From Glaciecola sp. KUL10 (lineage in GTDB: Bacteria > Pseudomonadota > Gammaproteobacteria > Enterobacterales > Alteromonadaceae): a stretch of DNA of 64,000 nt. Shown here one piece after another: positions 30,251 through 38,513 of this stretch. The DNA lies in the NCBI RefSeq assembly GCF_003203515.1, contig NZ_BGNG01000003.1, positions 186,001 through 250,000 on the forward strand. The letters run 5' to 3'. Each line of letters opens with the position of its first letter. Positions within the stretch are counted from its first letter, which is position 1. The translations under genes and the position numbers were made by a program. Under the pieces are notes generated by a model that was not told the DNA's origin, made no database searches, and saw nothing but the letters and a program-made list of their open reading frames with translations.

Positions 30251-31342
30251 ATGAGTCAAAATACAATCGACACTATAAGTGAGTTCTTACTGCAAGCTGG
30301 CACCGAGTATCGAGTATTCGATTTTAGCAGAGGGATTCAAGCGATCGATAGTCAACTGTTTATGGACTACGAGACCAACACTCAGGTAATCGCTTCTCCT
30401 AGAAATGGGCACGCATGGTTTGGTATTTTATTCTGGAATAAACAGCTTAACCAAGAGCATTATATTTGGTTTCTAAAACTTCCAATTGATGAAAACAGCT
30501 TATTAGTTACAGCAGCACGCAACCAATTTCTAGAAATCGTGGTTAGTGCATTAGGAAAAGAGTTAGAGCATGCTAAAGAAAGGCAAGCAGAACTTCCCGA
30601 AAACCCTTTTGTTTTTAAACCATCCCAACAGCAAATGGCTGACTTTAACGCCATTAGTAAAGCTTCACTTGGGCTAAATTTTGATGACAAACACCTAGCT
30701 GTACTGAATTATATTAAAGCTCCCTCTGTTCAAGATTGGCGAGCGCTTTCCTTGCAATCGATCAGTGATTTTGCAGTCCAAATGCAAACCTCAGAAGTGC
30801 AGCAAACATTTCTAGCTAAAAACCTTCATCTTATGTCACCCGCCTTTTTGGTAAGTATATGCACGAGCTTTGAGAATGTCAGATTAACGCACAATATCGT
30901 CGAATCGATTTTAAATTTATATAAACAAACTGAAGACGCACAACTAAAGTCAATGCTACTGCGCGCACTTTCGAAACAGTCTCACTCAGAAATACCATCA
31001 CTCTTAGAGTCTGCAATTAAGAGTGATTCAACCAGCGTTTCGGAGCTAATTGTTATAGCAGGACGTTTTTGGCTGTACTTAACGGATCCAAATTTATTAA
31101 ACAACTTCCTACAAGCCGCGGTCAATAAAGATGCATCGTTTGATTTATTTAAAGGACTTTATGCAGACTTAGTGCAAGTGCGTATACTGAGACCGCTTCT
31201 CTTAAACTTAATCCGAGATCCTCAGCAAAATGAGTCAATGGCGGAGGCTTTTGCCGACTTACTTGCTGATTACAAAAAAAATAGGCCTAGTTTATATGAC
31301 ACTGAGTTCACTAATAATTCTTTTGAGTATCGGACTAATTAG
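30251..31342 (+). CDS. DUF3549 family protein
   Basis: A 363-residue protein without signal peptide or membrane segment, predicted soluble and largely helical after residue 140. The N-terminal part (ISEFLLQAGTEYRVFDFSRGIQ) and the position beside truC and a DUF3301 gene match the DUF3549 family found in Vibrionales and Alteromonadales. Its function is unknown. The ATG at 30251 has AAAGAGAAAA upstream. The 3' end overlaps the next gene by 47 bases, so the two are coupled. Confidence 0.78.
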   Translation: MSQNTIDTISEFLLQAGTEYRVFDFSRGIQAIDSQLFMDYETNTQVIASPRNGHAWFGILFWNKQLNQEHYIWFLKLPIDENSLLVTAARNQFLEIVVSALGKELEHAKERQAELPENPFVFKPSQQQMADFNAISKASLGLNFDDKHLAVLNYIKAPSVQDWRALSLQSISDFAVQMQTSEVQQTFLAKNLHLMSPAFLVSICTSFENVRLTHNIVESILNLYKQTEDAQLKSMLLRALSKQSHSEIPSLLESAIKSDSTSVSELIVIAGRFWLYLTDPNLLNNFLQAAVNKDASFDLFKGLYADLVQVRILRPLLLNLIRDPQQNESMAEAFADLLADYKKNRPSLYDTEFTNNSFEYRTN

Positions 31343-31601
31343 CTTTCAATTTTGGCGCTTGCGGGGCATTGCTGAACACTGTATTGCCTTTGCAAAGCAA
31401 TATTGTGATAACAACAATCTACAGTTTATTTCGCTTGCGCGCCAATCAACTAAATTTACGATATACAAAGGCAAGCTTGACTGGAAAATAAGCTATACAC
31501 TCGAGTTTTCAAGTAATGGTGAAGATGCTTATGAGGGTAAGCTGGTGTCAATTGGTAAACACATAGCGTCAGTAGAACTGCCCGTTTACAAAATAAACTA
31601 G
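31296..31601 (+). CDS. DUF3301 family small membrane protein
   Basis: A 101-residue protein with one N-terminal transmembrane segment (SSLIILLSIGLISFQFWRLR) followed by a soluble domain of about 75 residues containing FISLARQSTKF and KLDWKISYTLEFSSNGEDAYEG. This pattern and the location agree with DUF3301 proteins, whose function is unknown. The frame is open further upstream, but those codons lie in the DUF3549 gene and do not form a membrane anchor. The start ATG at 31296 lies inside the end of the DUF3549 gene. Confidence 0.78.
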   Translation: MTLSSLIILLSIGLISFQFWRLRGIAEHCIAFAKQYCDNNNLQFISLARQSTKFTIYKGKLDWKISYTLEFSSNGEDAYEGKLVSIGKHIASVELPVYKIN

Positions 31602-31654
31602 GTATTGAGTGCCTGAATTGCTATGCATCAAAAGATTAAATTTTCATTCCCACA

Positions 31655-31685
31655 AAAGCGAAAGGCAGACTTAATGTCTGCCTTT
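31655..31685 (-). terminator. Rho-independent terminator of csrB
   Basis: On the minus strand AAAGGCAGAC / GTCTGCCTTT forms a 10-bp stem with a short loop, followed by CGCTTTTG. It may also stop plus-strand transcription from the DUF3301 gene, because the stem ends in CCTTTCT on that strand. Confidence 0.85.
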
Positions 31686-31970
31686 CTAGAAATTTGAGCG
31701 TCCATCTCGGCGGTCCGTTGCTAAGAACATCATCCCGATCAAATCCTTTACACCCCTTTCCGTTTTTATCCCGCTAATCCGTAAGCAGGCATCACCCATC
31801 CATGTGAAGGTCCCTTATTCCATTCTCCGTTTAAAGGCATCATTCCAGTCCTATGCCTATTCTTCATCCTGAAGTTGTCCAGTTACAATCCTTTAATCCT
31901 TGATAACCTTTTCCTAAGGTTTCCCTAATACCCTGTTAGTCGTCCTAACCAACTCCCTTGGGATGAGTAA
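31655..31970 (-). ncRNA. csrB: CsrB-family regulatory RNA (sponge for CsrA)
   Basis: Read on the minus strand this roughly 315-base stretch contains 21 GGA motifs and ends in a rho-independent terminator. Several GGA motifs sit in hairpin loops, for example GTTAGGACGACTAAC and CTTCAGGATGAAG. CsrB RNAs carry about 18-22 such motifs and sequester the translational regulator CsrA. In E. coli csrB lies between syd and yqcC-truC-yqcA; here syd, truC and yqcA flank it too. The 5' end is approximate: it is placed just before the first GGA because no clear -10/-35 pair is visible. Expected control is by BarA-UvrY (VarS-VarA) through the upstream box. Confidence 0.9.
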
Positions 31971-32133
31971 AGAATACGCCTAACAAAATTTTTCTAAAGA
32001 GACTTTTTGAATTTTTTTGTTTGTGACTACAGCTAAGAACACCTCCAAAAATCATAAGTAACTGAAATTTAGGGATTAAATAAAAAATAAAAATTAAATA
32101 AAGTTAATATTTAATTGAAAATCTCACATTCCT

Positions 32134-32151
32134 GTAGGCAATCTCTTACAC
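32134..32151 (-). promoter_or_regulatory. GacA/UvrY-type response-regulator box upstream of csrB
   Basis: On the minus strand the sequence is TGTAAG-AGATTG-CCTACA. This matches the TGTAAG-N6-CTTACA consensus of GacA/UvrY sites at 11 of 12 fixed positions. It lies about 165-180 bases upstream of the probable csrB start, a distance similar to the far-upstream UvrY site of E. coli csrB. Confidence 0.7.
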
Positions 32152-32172
32152 AGCCAATCGAAAATTATCGAT

Positions 32173-32808
32173 TCATTTCTTTCTGAACATTAATTTACCA
32201 GTGACTTTTCCAACGACAATATCTTTGACGGGCTCAAATTTTCCATCCTGAAAAAATGACAGACATTTAGGGAGGGTTACAAACACAGCAATTCCCTCTG
32301 TTTTTATACTTTCTTGAAGGAGACTTGCGATAGCATTCATTAGTATATGCCCGAGCCCCATATCTTGATGGTCGGTATGTACACCAATAAAGGAGAGCAT
32401 ATGATAATTTTCTGCAGGCACAGCGTCTCTAACCAACTCTTCCTTTGCTATCATCTGCTTGGTACCAAAAAAACCTGCGGTAAGCAGCATCTTCAGCTTC
32501 CAGTGCCAGTAACGCCCAGCACCAAAGGCGGCATCAGGCCCAATCAAACATGTAACAGCGATTAAACGACCCTGTTCATATAAGCCAATAATCGGTTGTT
32601 GTGCATCCCAAAATGCATTTAACTCTTCACGGATAGCTGAGCGCAAGCGGCTTTCGTAACCCTCTTTCTCGAAGTCAAAAATTTCGTTAAACAAAGGGTC
32701 ATCAAAATATGCATTATATAAAATAGAGGCAGCGACATTTAAATCATCAACACTGATGTATTGAGCGCTAATATCGGATAATGAAGGGTGGTATTCGGTA
32801 GCATTCAT
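32173..32808 (-). CDS. GNAT-family N-acetyltransferase
   Basis: A 211-residue protein with a GNAT fold. The acetyl-CoA-binding motif A appears as VHTDHQDMGLGHILMNAI (Q-x-x-G-x-G type), followed by the helix ASLLQESIKTEG and a C-terminal FFQDGKFEPV strand. The substrate is unknown; the AT-rich surroundings and isolated position suggest an accessory gene. Its ATG has AAGGA at good spacing. It lies between csrB and a small lipoprotein gene, whose terminator separates them. Confidence 0.82.
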   Translation of the reverse strand: MNATEYHPSLSDISAQYISVDDLNVAASILYNAYFDDPLFNEIFDFEKEGYESRLRSAIREELNAFWDAQQPIIGLYEQGRLIAVTCLIGPDAAFGAGRYWHWKLKMLLTAGFFGTKQMIAKEELVRDAVPAENYHMLSFIGVHTDHQDMGLGHILMNAIASLLQESIKTEGIAVFVTLPKCLSFFQDGKFEPVKDIVVGKVTGKLMFRKK

Positions 32809-32936
32809 GAAAAATTCCTTTGTTTTTTTATAACTGTAGAATATTTAACCGAACTTTTGTAACATTATTTTAACACTTTTTATATAATTTAAATCGATTT
32901 GCGTAGTTTGTCTCTGATCTTGGCTGCTCTTATAAC

Positions 32937-32979
32937 AAAAAAACGCAAAGCAACTTCAAGATCACCTAGTTACTTTGCG
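32937..32979 (-). terminator. Rho-independent terminator of the DUF3192 lipoprotein gene
   Basis: On the minus strand CGCAAAGTAACT / AGTTGCTTTGCG (one mismatch) forms a 12-position stem, followed by seven T. Confidence 0.85.
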
Positions 32980-33027
32980 GCCATTACTTGCGAATAGTCC
33001 CCTGTTAAATGAGGCTAAGAATTCAAG

Positions 33028-33402
33028 TTATAAGTATCGTTTAACGGCGGAGTCGCCCCAACCTTTGAGCTCATTATTAACAAAGACCAGTGGGGTGCAC
33101 TCGTCTTTAGTAGTGAGACCATCATCGTCAGTCCTTTGGGTGCGATAATATAGGATTTGAACTTTGTCATCCTTAACTGCAAAAACTTCATTGAAGTCTG
33201 GTGCCCCTAAGTCGTTGCGAATAACGTCTTTCGATGTCTCTAGATCCAAATCGGCAATGTACTGACGGTTTCTTTTCTCGCGTTTTTCCCAATCACTGTA
33301 AGATGAGTAAGATGAATCATAACCATCGTCATCAATTTTTATCACGCAACCACTTAAACCAATTGAAGCCGCAAGAATCGTCAGTACTAGAACCTTTTTC
33401 AT
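33028..33402 (-). CDS. DUF3192-type small lipoprotein
   Basis: A 124-residue exported lipoprotein. The signal MKKVLVLTILAASIGLSGC ends in a lipobox (LSGC), so the cysteine at residue 19 should be lipidated. An acidic, tyrosine/serine-rich linker follows, and then a globular domain (SKDVIRNDLGAPDFNEVFAVKDDKVQILYYRT) resembling SmpA/BamE-like and DUF3192 folds. Function is unknown. It stands alone with its own terminator. The envelope location follows from the lipobox; the residue after it (valine) does not give a classical Asp inner-membrane retention signal. Confidence 0.8.
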   Translation of the reverse strand: MKKVLVLTILAASIGLSGCVIKIDDDGYDSSYSSYSDWEKREKRNRQYIADLDLETSKDVIRNDLGAPDFNEVFAVKDDKVQILYYRTQRTDDDGLTTKDECTPLVFVNNELKGWGDSAVKRYL

Positions 33403-33638
33403 TTTAATTTTCCCTTGATATAAAATATTACTGCCAAACCTACAAAGAGGTTGACTCGAAATTTACTTGGTCAACCAATAATCGTTGTAATTACGAGTGA
33501 GTATTCAAATACCACGCCAAACTTTAAAACACTTAAATTTCAATAGTTTGCTTATATTTGAGCAATTTAAATTACAGCTAAGATAGTCATTTAGGCTATT
33601 ATTTAGCAAATACAACCAAGTGGACAGTGATACTTGCA

Positions 33639-33956
33639 ATGGACTTAACATCCGTATTGCTTCTGTGTAAGCAAATCAAAGAAAGTGGAAAAACGCCGTC
33701 AATGGGTTTAATAAAAGCAAAATCATCGCAGGTATTGCCTATACCTTTAATCGTTTCTGGATTAAAACGCTTTAAAGAAATGTCGCCAGCTGAAATCGAT
33801 GAATTAAGAACACCAAACACCCAACAAGCTCAAAATTTGATTACAGAAAGCAAATCAGAAAATGAGCGAATCGTAGAACTTGAACGTGAAATAGTTGAGA
33901 TAAAGTCAGAACTCAAAGAGATGAGGACTTTGCTAAAGGCGTCAAGCCATCGATAA
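33639..33956 (+). CDS. Small protein of unknown function with C-terminal coiled coil
   Basis: A 105-residue soluble protein. The first 55 residues (DLTSVLLLCKQIKESGKTPSMGLIKAKS...) look like a small helical, possibly DNA- or protein-binding, domain. Residues from about 70 on form a heptad-patterned coiled coil (ENERIVELEREIVEIKSELKEM). I do not recognise the family with certainty. The ATG at 33639 is preferred; a GTG four codons upstream is possible, and neither has a strong ribosome-binding site. Its last 44 bases overlap the convergent syd gene. Confidence 0.65.
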   Translation: MDLTSVLLLCKQIKESGKTPSMGLIKAKSSQVLPIPLIVSGLKRFKEMSPAEIDELRTPNTQQAQNLITESKSENERIVELEREIVEIKSELKEMRTLLKASSHR

Positions 33957-34488
33957 ATTCAGTTAAGCTCTCAGCAAGCGTCTCCTTTGGAGTCAAACCT
34001 ATTTGCTCAAGCATAACCTTACTGCTTGCGCAATCGATACTGACAATGAAATCATCATCGTCAGTCGCGGCAAAAAATAAGGTTTCTGGTTGTTTCAAAC
34101 GACGCTTCATCAAAACATGTGCAATTAAGTTACCTTGTAAACGCTCAAAATCGTGTTGATTCCAAACTTGAATTAAACTTAGCTCACCTCTTTCGGTCTT
34201 TGCTGGAAGATCTAAGCTATAGTATCTCGTAAAAAATATTGAGAGTTCTTCTGGTATCTCTAACTCAAGTGCGCTTGCAATATTATCCATTGAGTTTGCA
34301 ACATCTTGACGCACAGGTCGCCATTCTAGCGTTTCACCTGTAACGACAGAATTACTTACGTTTTCTCGACAAATGTCTAAGCATGGAGAAGTCCACTCTT
34401 CGTCGAAATCCACTAACAATTGACTGTTGTTTTCACGCATAAGGTCGATATATTTATTGATAAATACGTCTAATGCTTGAGTAATCAT
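33913..34488 (-). CDS. syd: SecY-interacting protein Syd
   Basis: A 191-residue protein matching Syd. It shows LLQTW-like IQVWNQHDFERLQGNLIAHVLMKRRLKQPETLFFA and the C-terminal LAESLTEFIDGL. Syd binds SecY at the cytoplasmic membrane face and can inhibit or proofread defective translocons. Its neighbours csrB and queF are the same as in E. coli, which supports the call. The 3' end overlaps the convergent small gene by 44 bases. Confidence 0.92.
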   Translation of the reverse strand: MITQALDVFINKYIDLMRENNSQLLVDFDEEWTSPCLDICRENVSNSVVTGETLEWRPVRQDVANSMDNIASALELEIPEELSIFFTRYYSLDLPAKTERGELSLIQVWNQHDFERLQGNLIAHVLMKRRLKQPETLFFAATDDDDFIVSIDCASSKVMLEQIGLTPKETLAESLTEFIDGLTPLAKSSSL

Positions 34489-34658
34489 GTATTAACCTTC
34501 ATAAAACTATTAACAATAGTGTATCGCGTAATGTGAACGCTTGATAACAGAATTTACGTCGATATATAACTCACTAGAGAACTAAAGCAACGGCAGGTAG
34601 AAATCAGCGAATTTATTTGCCATTTGATGTTAATAAAAATTATATAGCAGAGGTTACA

Positions 34659-35468
34659 TTGCAAAACTTAACACTAGGTAAAGAGGTTAAATACTCAGAT
34701 AAATATGATCCGTCACTATTGCAGGCGGTACCACGCTCTTTAAGCAGAGATGCGATAAACCTCCCTAAAGTACTTCCATTTGACGGTTTAGACATTTGGA
34801 ACGGCTATGAACTGTCTTGGCTGAATGCGAAAGGTAAACCTGTGGTCGCTATTTTGCGATGCGAAGTACCTGTTAGCTCGACAAATCTAATCGAATCAAA
34901 ATCCTTTAAACTTTATTTGAATAGCTTCAATCAAACAAAGTTTCATTCATTGGCTCAAGTCCAAGAACATATCAGCAATGATTTGAGTGAATGTGCGAAT
35001 GCTAAAGTAGCGGTACATATTATACCCAGTGAACAGTTTGATAGCCTTCAATTTGGCAAGTTCAAAGGCACGCTAATTGATGACCTAGATATAGAGATCA
35101 ATGACTTTGAAATTAACCCTGAGTTACTCACAGTATGTGAAGAAAAAACACTAGAAACACTAGTCAGTCACCTATTAAAGTCAAATTGCTTGATCACCAA
35201 TCAACCAGATTGGGGCAGCATTATGATTAAATACTCAGGCAACAAAATCAATCATGAAGGCCTATTGAAATACCTTATATCATTTAGACAACATAATGAA
35301 TTTCACGAACAGTGCGTTGAGCGCATATTCCACGATATTATGACTCAATGTAAACCAAAACAACTTACCGTTTATGCCCGCTATACTCGCCGAGGTGGTT
35401 TAGACATAAACCCCTTCCGTTCAAACTTTGAAGCACCTTATAAAGATGCTCGCCTAGCTAGGCAATAA
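34659..35468 (+). CDS. queF: NADPH-dependent 7-cyano-7-deazaguanine reductase QueF
   Basis: This is the long, two-domain form of QueF (269 residues from the chosen start). It reduces preQ0 to preQ1 in queuosine synthesis. The family motif is ESKSFKLYLNSFNQTKF. The C-terminal domain carries the active-site cysteine (LLKSNCLITNQPDWGS) and HHNEF-like RQHNEFHEQCVERIFHD. A TTG at 34659 has GAGG five bases upstream. The frame is open to another TTG at 34617 without a ribosome-binding site, which would add 14 residues. It is divergent from syd, as in E. coli. Confidence 0.95.
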   Translation: MQNLTLGKEVKYSDKYDPSLLQAVPRSLSRDAINLPKVLPFDGLDIWNGYELSWLNAKGKPVVAILRCEVPVSSTNLIESKSFKLYLNSFNQTKFHSLAQVQEHISNDLSECANAKVAVHIIPSEQFDSLQFGKFKGTLIDDLDIEINDFEINPELLTVCEEKTLETLVSHLLKSNCLITNQPDWGSIMIKYSGNKINHEGLLKYLISFRQHNEFHEQCVERIFHDIMTQCKPKQLTVYARYTRRGGLDINPFRSNFEAPYKDARLARQ

Positions 35469-35473
35469 GGTCT

Positions 35474-36979
35474 ATGACAACAGTCTCACCTAAAAAGCAA
35501 CTGCTAGTCGCCAAACAACAACTTGATAAGTTGTCGGTGTACATCATCAATAGTATTAATTTTTACCAAGGTGTGCACCCAGAACTCGACATTGAATTAA
35601 GTAAACTAAAAGCACTTTTGTCTGGCAAACCAGAATATGACGCTGCCTCAGAGCTTACTGCTGAAATCAATACTCAGTTAAAACAAGACTCAAAACATCT
35701 AAAACAGCGTAATTTAGACGCGGTTAATAGCATAGAATCAGCGTTGAGAACGCTACAAAATACTGATAACGTGCCAACAGACACAAAAGATGAAATCGAC
35801 AGATCCTTAAAAAGTTTAAAGACGAGCACTGATAGCCTTACTGCGCCTGTTGACGCCTTTAGCAAAGCACTAGGCTTATACAAATCCGCATTAGAAAATG
35901 TATCAAATAAAACATCCAAAATTGACGATGCAGAACTCAAAGTACTCCATGAACAAATTACTCAAGAGCTCAAAGAGTTAATCGCCCCATTTTACAATTC
36001 ACACAAAACCGATGCTAACATTCGCGAAGTGTATCAAAAGCTCACTGTGGGTATCGATCACCAAGCCTTATTAGAATGTTGTTTAGTACTGATTCGTTAT
36101 GTCATTCGAGATTTAATTCAAGAAGCAAATAGCACCAGTAAGCTTGTTGATAGCCTACACCGTTCTCTAACAAAAATCGGACAGGGCATAAAAAAGACAA
36201 TTGAAACGTCGCAGTCTCGCTCTCAAAAACGCCAAGCGCAAAACAAGTCCATGCAGGCACAAATCAGCGCAATGGAAAGTGTGGTTTCTGATAGTGCAGA
36301 ATTAGATAGTTTAAAATCAGAAGCGCAGCGTTACCTAGAAACTATGCAAGCATCTATCTCAAAAAATCAAAAAGAAGAGGTCGCGGAACAAGATAAGCTG
36401 CATACGCTACTTACTAAAATGCATGAGCGTATCGCAGAATTAGAGGCGCAAGCATATCAATATCAACAGAAGCTTTTTAAACAAAGAGCAAATGCGCTTG
36501 CTGATCAACTCACTAAACTTCCTAATAGAATGGCGTATGAAGAAAAATTGGCAAGAGAGTTAAAACTGATGGAAACAAATTCATCTGCCCTCACTATCGC
36601 AATTATAGACGTCGATCACTTCAAAAAAATCAATGACCAATATGGACATTCTGTAGGAGATAAAACTTTGCAAGTGATAGCCAGTAACATTAGAAAACAC
36701 ATAGATAAAAACTGTTTTGTCGCGCGTTGGGGAGGCGAAGAGTTTGTCTGTTTACTCCCTGAACACAATTTGGAATCATCGTTTGATGTTTTAGAAAGAG
36801 TCAGAGAGAAAATTGCATCACTGCCATTTAAATTCAAAGGTGAGCGCGTTCAGGTCACGGTATCAATTGGAATAGCTCAATACGAAGATACTAAAAATGT
36901 AGCGCAAACCTTTGAGCTCGCAGATAAACGCCTATATAACGCCAAATCAAATGGCCGCAATAAAACTATCATCGAATAG
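35474..36979 (+). CDS. GGDEF-domain diguanylate cyclase with long coiled-coil N-terminus
   Basis: A 501-residue soluble protein. About 330 residues of mostly helical, heptad-rich sequence precede a C-terminal GGDEF domain beginning DQLTKLPNRMAYEE. The active site is GGEEF at about residues 420-424, so it should make cyclic di-GMP. The position of the inhibitory RxxD is not conserved (the region reads RKHIDKNCFVARW), so product inhibition may be lost. There is no membrane segment. It starts five bases after queF and precedes ppnN by 25 bases in the same direction, so the three are probably cotranscribed. Confidence 0.92.
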   Translation: MTTVSPKKQLLVAKQQLDKLSVYIINSINFYQGVHPELDIELSKLKALLSGKPEYDAASELTAEINTQLKQDSKHLKQRNLDAVNSIESALRTLQNTDNVPTDTKDEIDRSLKSLKTSTDSLTAPVDAFSKALGLYKSALENVSNKTSKIDDAELKVLHEQITQELKELIAPFYNSHKTDANIREVYQKLTVGIDHQALLECCLVLIRYVIRDLIQEANSTSKLVDSLHRSLTKIGQGIKKTIETSQSRSQKRQAQNKSMQAQISAMESVVSDSAELDSLKSEAQRYLETMQASISKNQKEEVAEQDKLHTLLTKMHERIAELEAQAYQYQQKLFKQRANALADQLTKLPNRMAYEEKLARELKLMETNSSALTIAIIDVDHFKKINDQYGHSVGDKTLQVIASNIRKHIDKNCFVARWGGEEFVCLLPEHNLESSFDVLERVREKIASLPFKFKGERVQVTVSIGIAQYEDTKNVAQTFELADKRLYNAKSNGRNKTIIE

Positions 36980-37007
36980 TTTATCAAAGTAACTAAAAGG
37001 ATAAATG

Positions 37008-38372
37008 ATGACTCATACTGTTCAGCTCAATCCAGTTGGTTGGATGAGCCAGTTATCACAACTAGAAGTAAGTCTCCTGCAACAATCCACCTCTAGTGAA
37101 CTGTATCAAGTATTCAGAAACTGTTGCCTAGCCGTTCTTAACAGTGGCGTTGAAGAGGACAACTACGAAGATTTATTCGCGCCCTACAAAGACTTTGAAG
37201 TGCGCTTGGTGAGAAGAGAAAGAGGGGTAAAAATCGAATTAGTCAACCCACCAGAAGTTGCATTCGTAGATGGGAAATTAATTCAGGGTGTTCATGAACA
37301 TCTCTTTGCCGTGTTGCGAGACATGCTTTACATGAGCACGAAACATGACCAAAGTCATCTATTAGCCCATCATCACCAGAGTAATTTAACCACCCATATT
37401 GTTTTTGATATGTTAAGACATGCAGACGCAATAGCCTCTAACGAAGGTCTCAATATGGTTGTTTGTTGGGGTGGCCACTCTATTAAATCTCACGAATACC
37501 ATTATACAAAAGAAGTCGGCTATCAACTGGGCTTGAGAGGCTTCAATATTTGCACGGGTTGTGGTCCCGGCGCAATGAAAGGGCCTATGAAGGGAGCAAC
37601 AATTGGTCATGCCAAACAACGTAATAAAACCGGCCGTTACTTAGGTATTTCTGAACCTTCTATCATTGCTGCAGAGCCCCCTAATGCAATCGTTAACGAA
37701 CTTATCATCATGCCCGATATTGAAAAACGTTTAGAAGCTTTTGTAAGGATTGCGCATGGCATCGTAATATTCCCTGGAGGTGCGGGTACAGCAGAAGAAT
37801 TGTTATATCTTTTAGGGTTGCTAATGGCTGAAAAAAATCAAACGCAATATATCCCTTTGATTTTAACTGGACCGTCTGAGAGTGAAGCTTACTTTGAAGC
37901 CATAGATGAATTCATTGGCAGTACGCTAGGCCCTGATGCTCAATCTAAGTATCAAATAATTACGGGAGCCCCTCAAAAGGTAGCGGCCATTTTGAGTTTG
38001 GCGCAAGAAGAAATTAAATTAAATAGAAAAGCCGCAAGTGACTCTTACAATTTTAATTGGACTTTGCATATCCCACCTGATTTTCAACAACCATTTGAGC
38101 CTACTCACCAAAGAATGGCGTCGCTCAATTTACATCTTAATCAAAGCAAGGCTGATTTGGCTGCAAACTTGAGAAAATGCTTTTCTGGCATTGTCGCAGG
38201 AAATGTAAAGGCCGAAGGCGTTGAGTTAATAAAACATTATGGCCCTTTCCAACTTAGCGGAGACCAAGCACTCATGAACAAAATGGATATCCTATTAAAT
38301 TCTTTTGTTGAACAGGGTCGCATGAAGCTCCCGGGCAGCGATTACAAACCGTGCTACCAAGTGCATAGTTAG
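37008..38372 (+). CDS. ppnN: Nucleotide 5'-monophosphate nucleosidase PpnN (YgdH, LOG family)
   Basis: A 454-residue protein closely following the E. coli PpnN pattern. It shows LSQLEVSLLQQSTSSELYQ, VRRERGVKIELVNPPEVAFVDG, MVVCWGGHSI, CTGCGPGAMKGPMKGA, and the LOG signature FPGGAGTAEELLYLLG. The enzyme hydrolyses purine and pyrimidine monophosphates to ribose 5-phosphate and free base and responds to ppGpp in E. coli. Two adjacent ATGs exist; the second (37008) is six bases from AGGA and was chosen. Confidence 0.95.
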   Translation: MTHTVQLNPVGWMSQLSQLEVSLLQQSTSSELYQVFRNCCLAVLNSGVEEDNYEDLFAPYKDFEVRLVRRERGVKIELVNPPEVAFVDGKLIQGVHEHLFAVLRDMLYMSTKHDQSHLLAHHHQSNLTTHIVFDMLRHADAIASNEGLNMVVCWGGHSIKSHEYHYTKEVGYQLGLRGFNICTGCGPGAMKGPMKGATIGHAKQRNKTGRYLGISEPSIIAAEPPNAIVNELIIMPDIEKRLEAFVRIAHGIVIFPGGAGTAEELLYLLGLLMAEKNQTQYIPLILTGPSESEAYFEAIDEFIGSTLGPDAQSKYQIITGAPQKVAAILSLAQEEIKLNRKAASDSYNFNWTLHIPPDFQQPFEPTHQRMASLNLHLNQSKADLAANLRKCFSGIVAGNVKAEGVELIKHYGPFQLSGDQALMNKMDILLNSFVEQGRMKLPGSDYKPCYQVHS

Positions 38373-38513
38373 GTCTCTCGATGAATGATTAAAAAAGCGA
38401 GCTAGTTAAGAGACATGCAAATATCAATATAATGAATATCAACCAGATCCCCTACCCTAGTCTATTCGGCTATTGTAAAATGCGCGCCATAAAAAAACGC
38501 GAGGAATTCCAAG

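Larger units (their letters stand above)
31602..32172. other. 571-base intergenic region occupied by the csrB RNA gene and its control region
   Basis: It holds the csrB-like RNA (31655-31970, minus), an AT-rich upstream region (31975-32130) and a GacA/UvrY-like box (32134-32151). No protein-coding frame is supported. Confidence 0.8.

Noticed and set aside
31681-31970. C-rich stretch considered as a degenerate repeat or CRISPR-like array
   Set aside because: There are no regular repeats or spacers; the regular feature is GGA on the minus strand, which is explained by a CsrB RNA.
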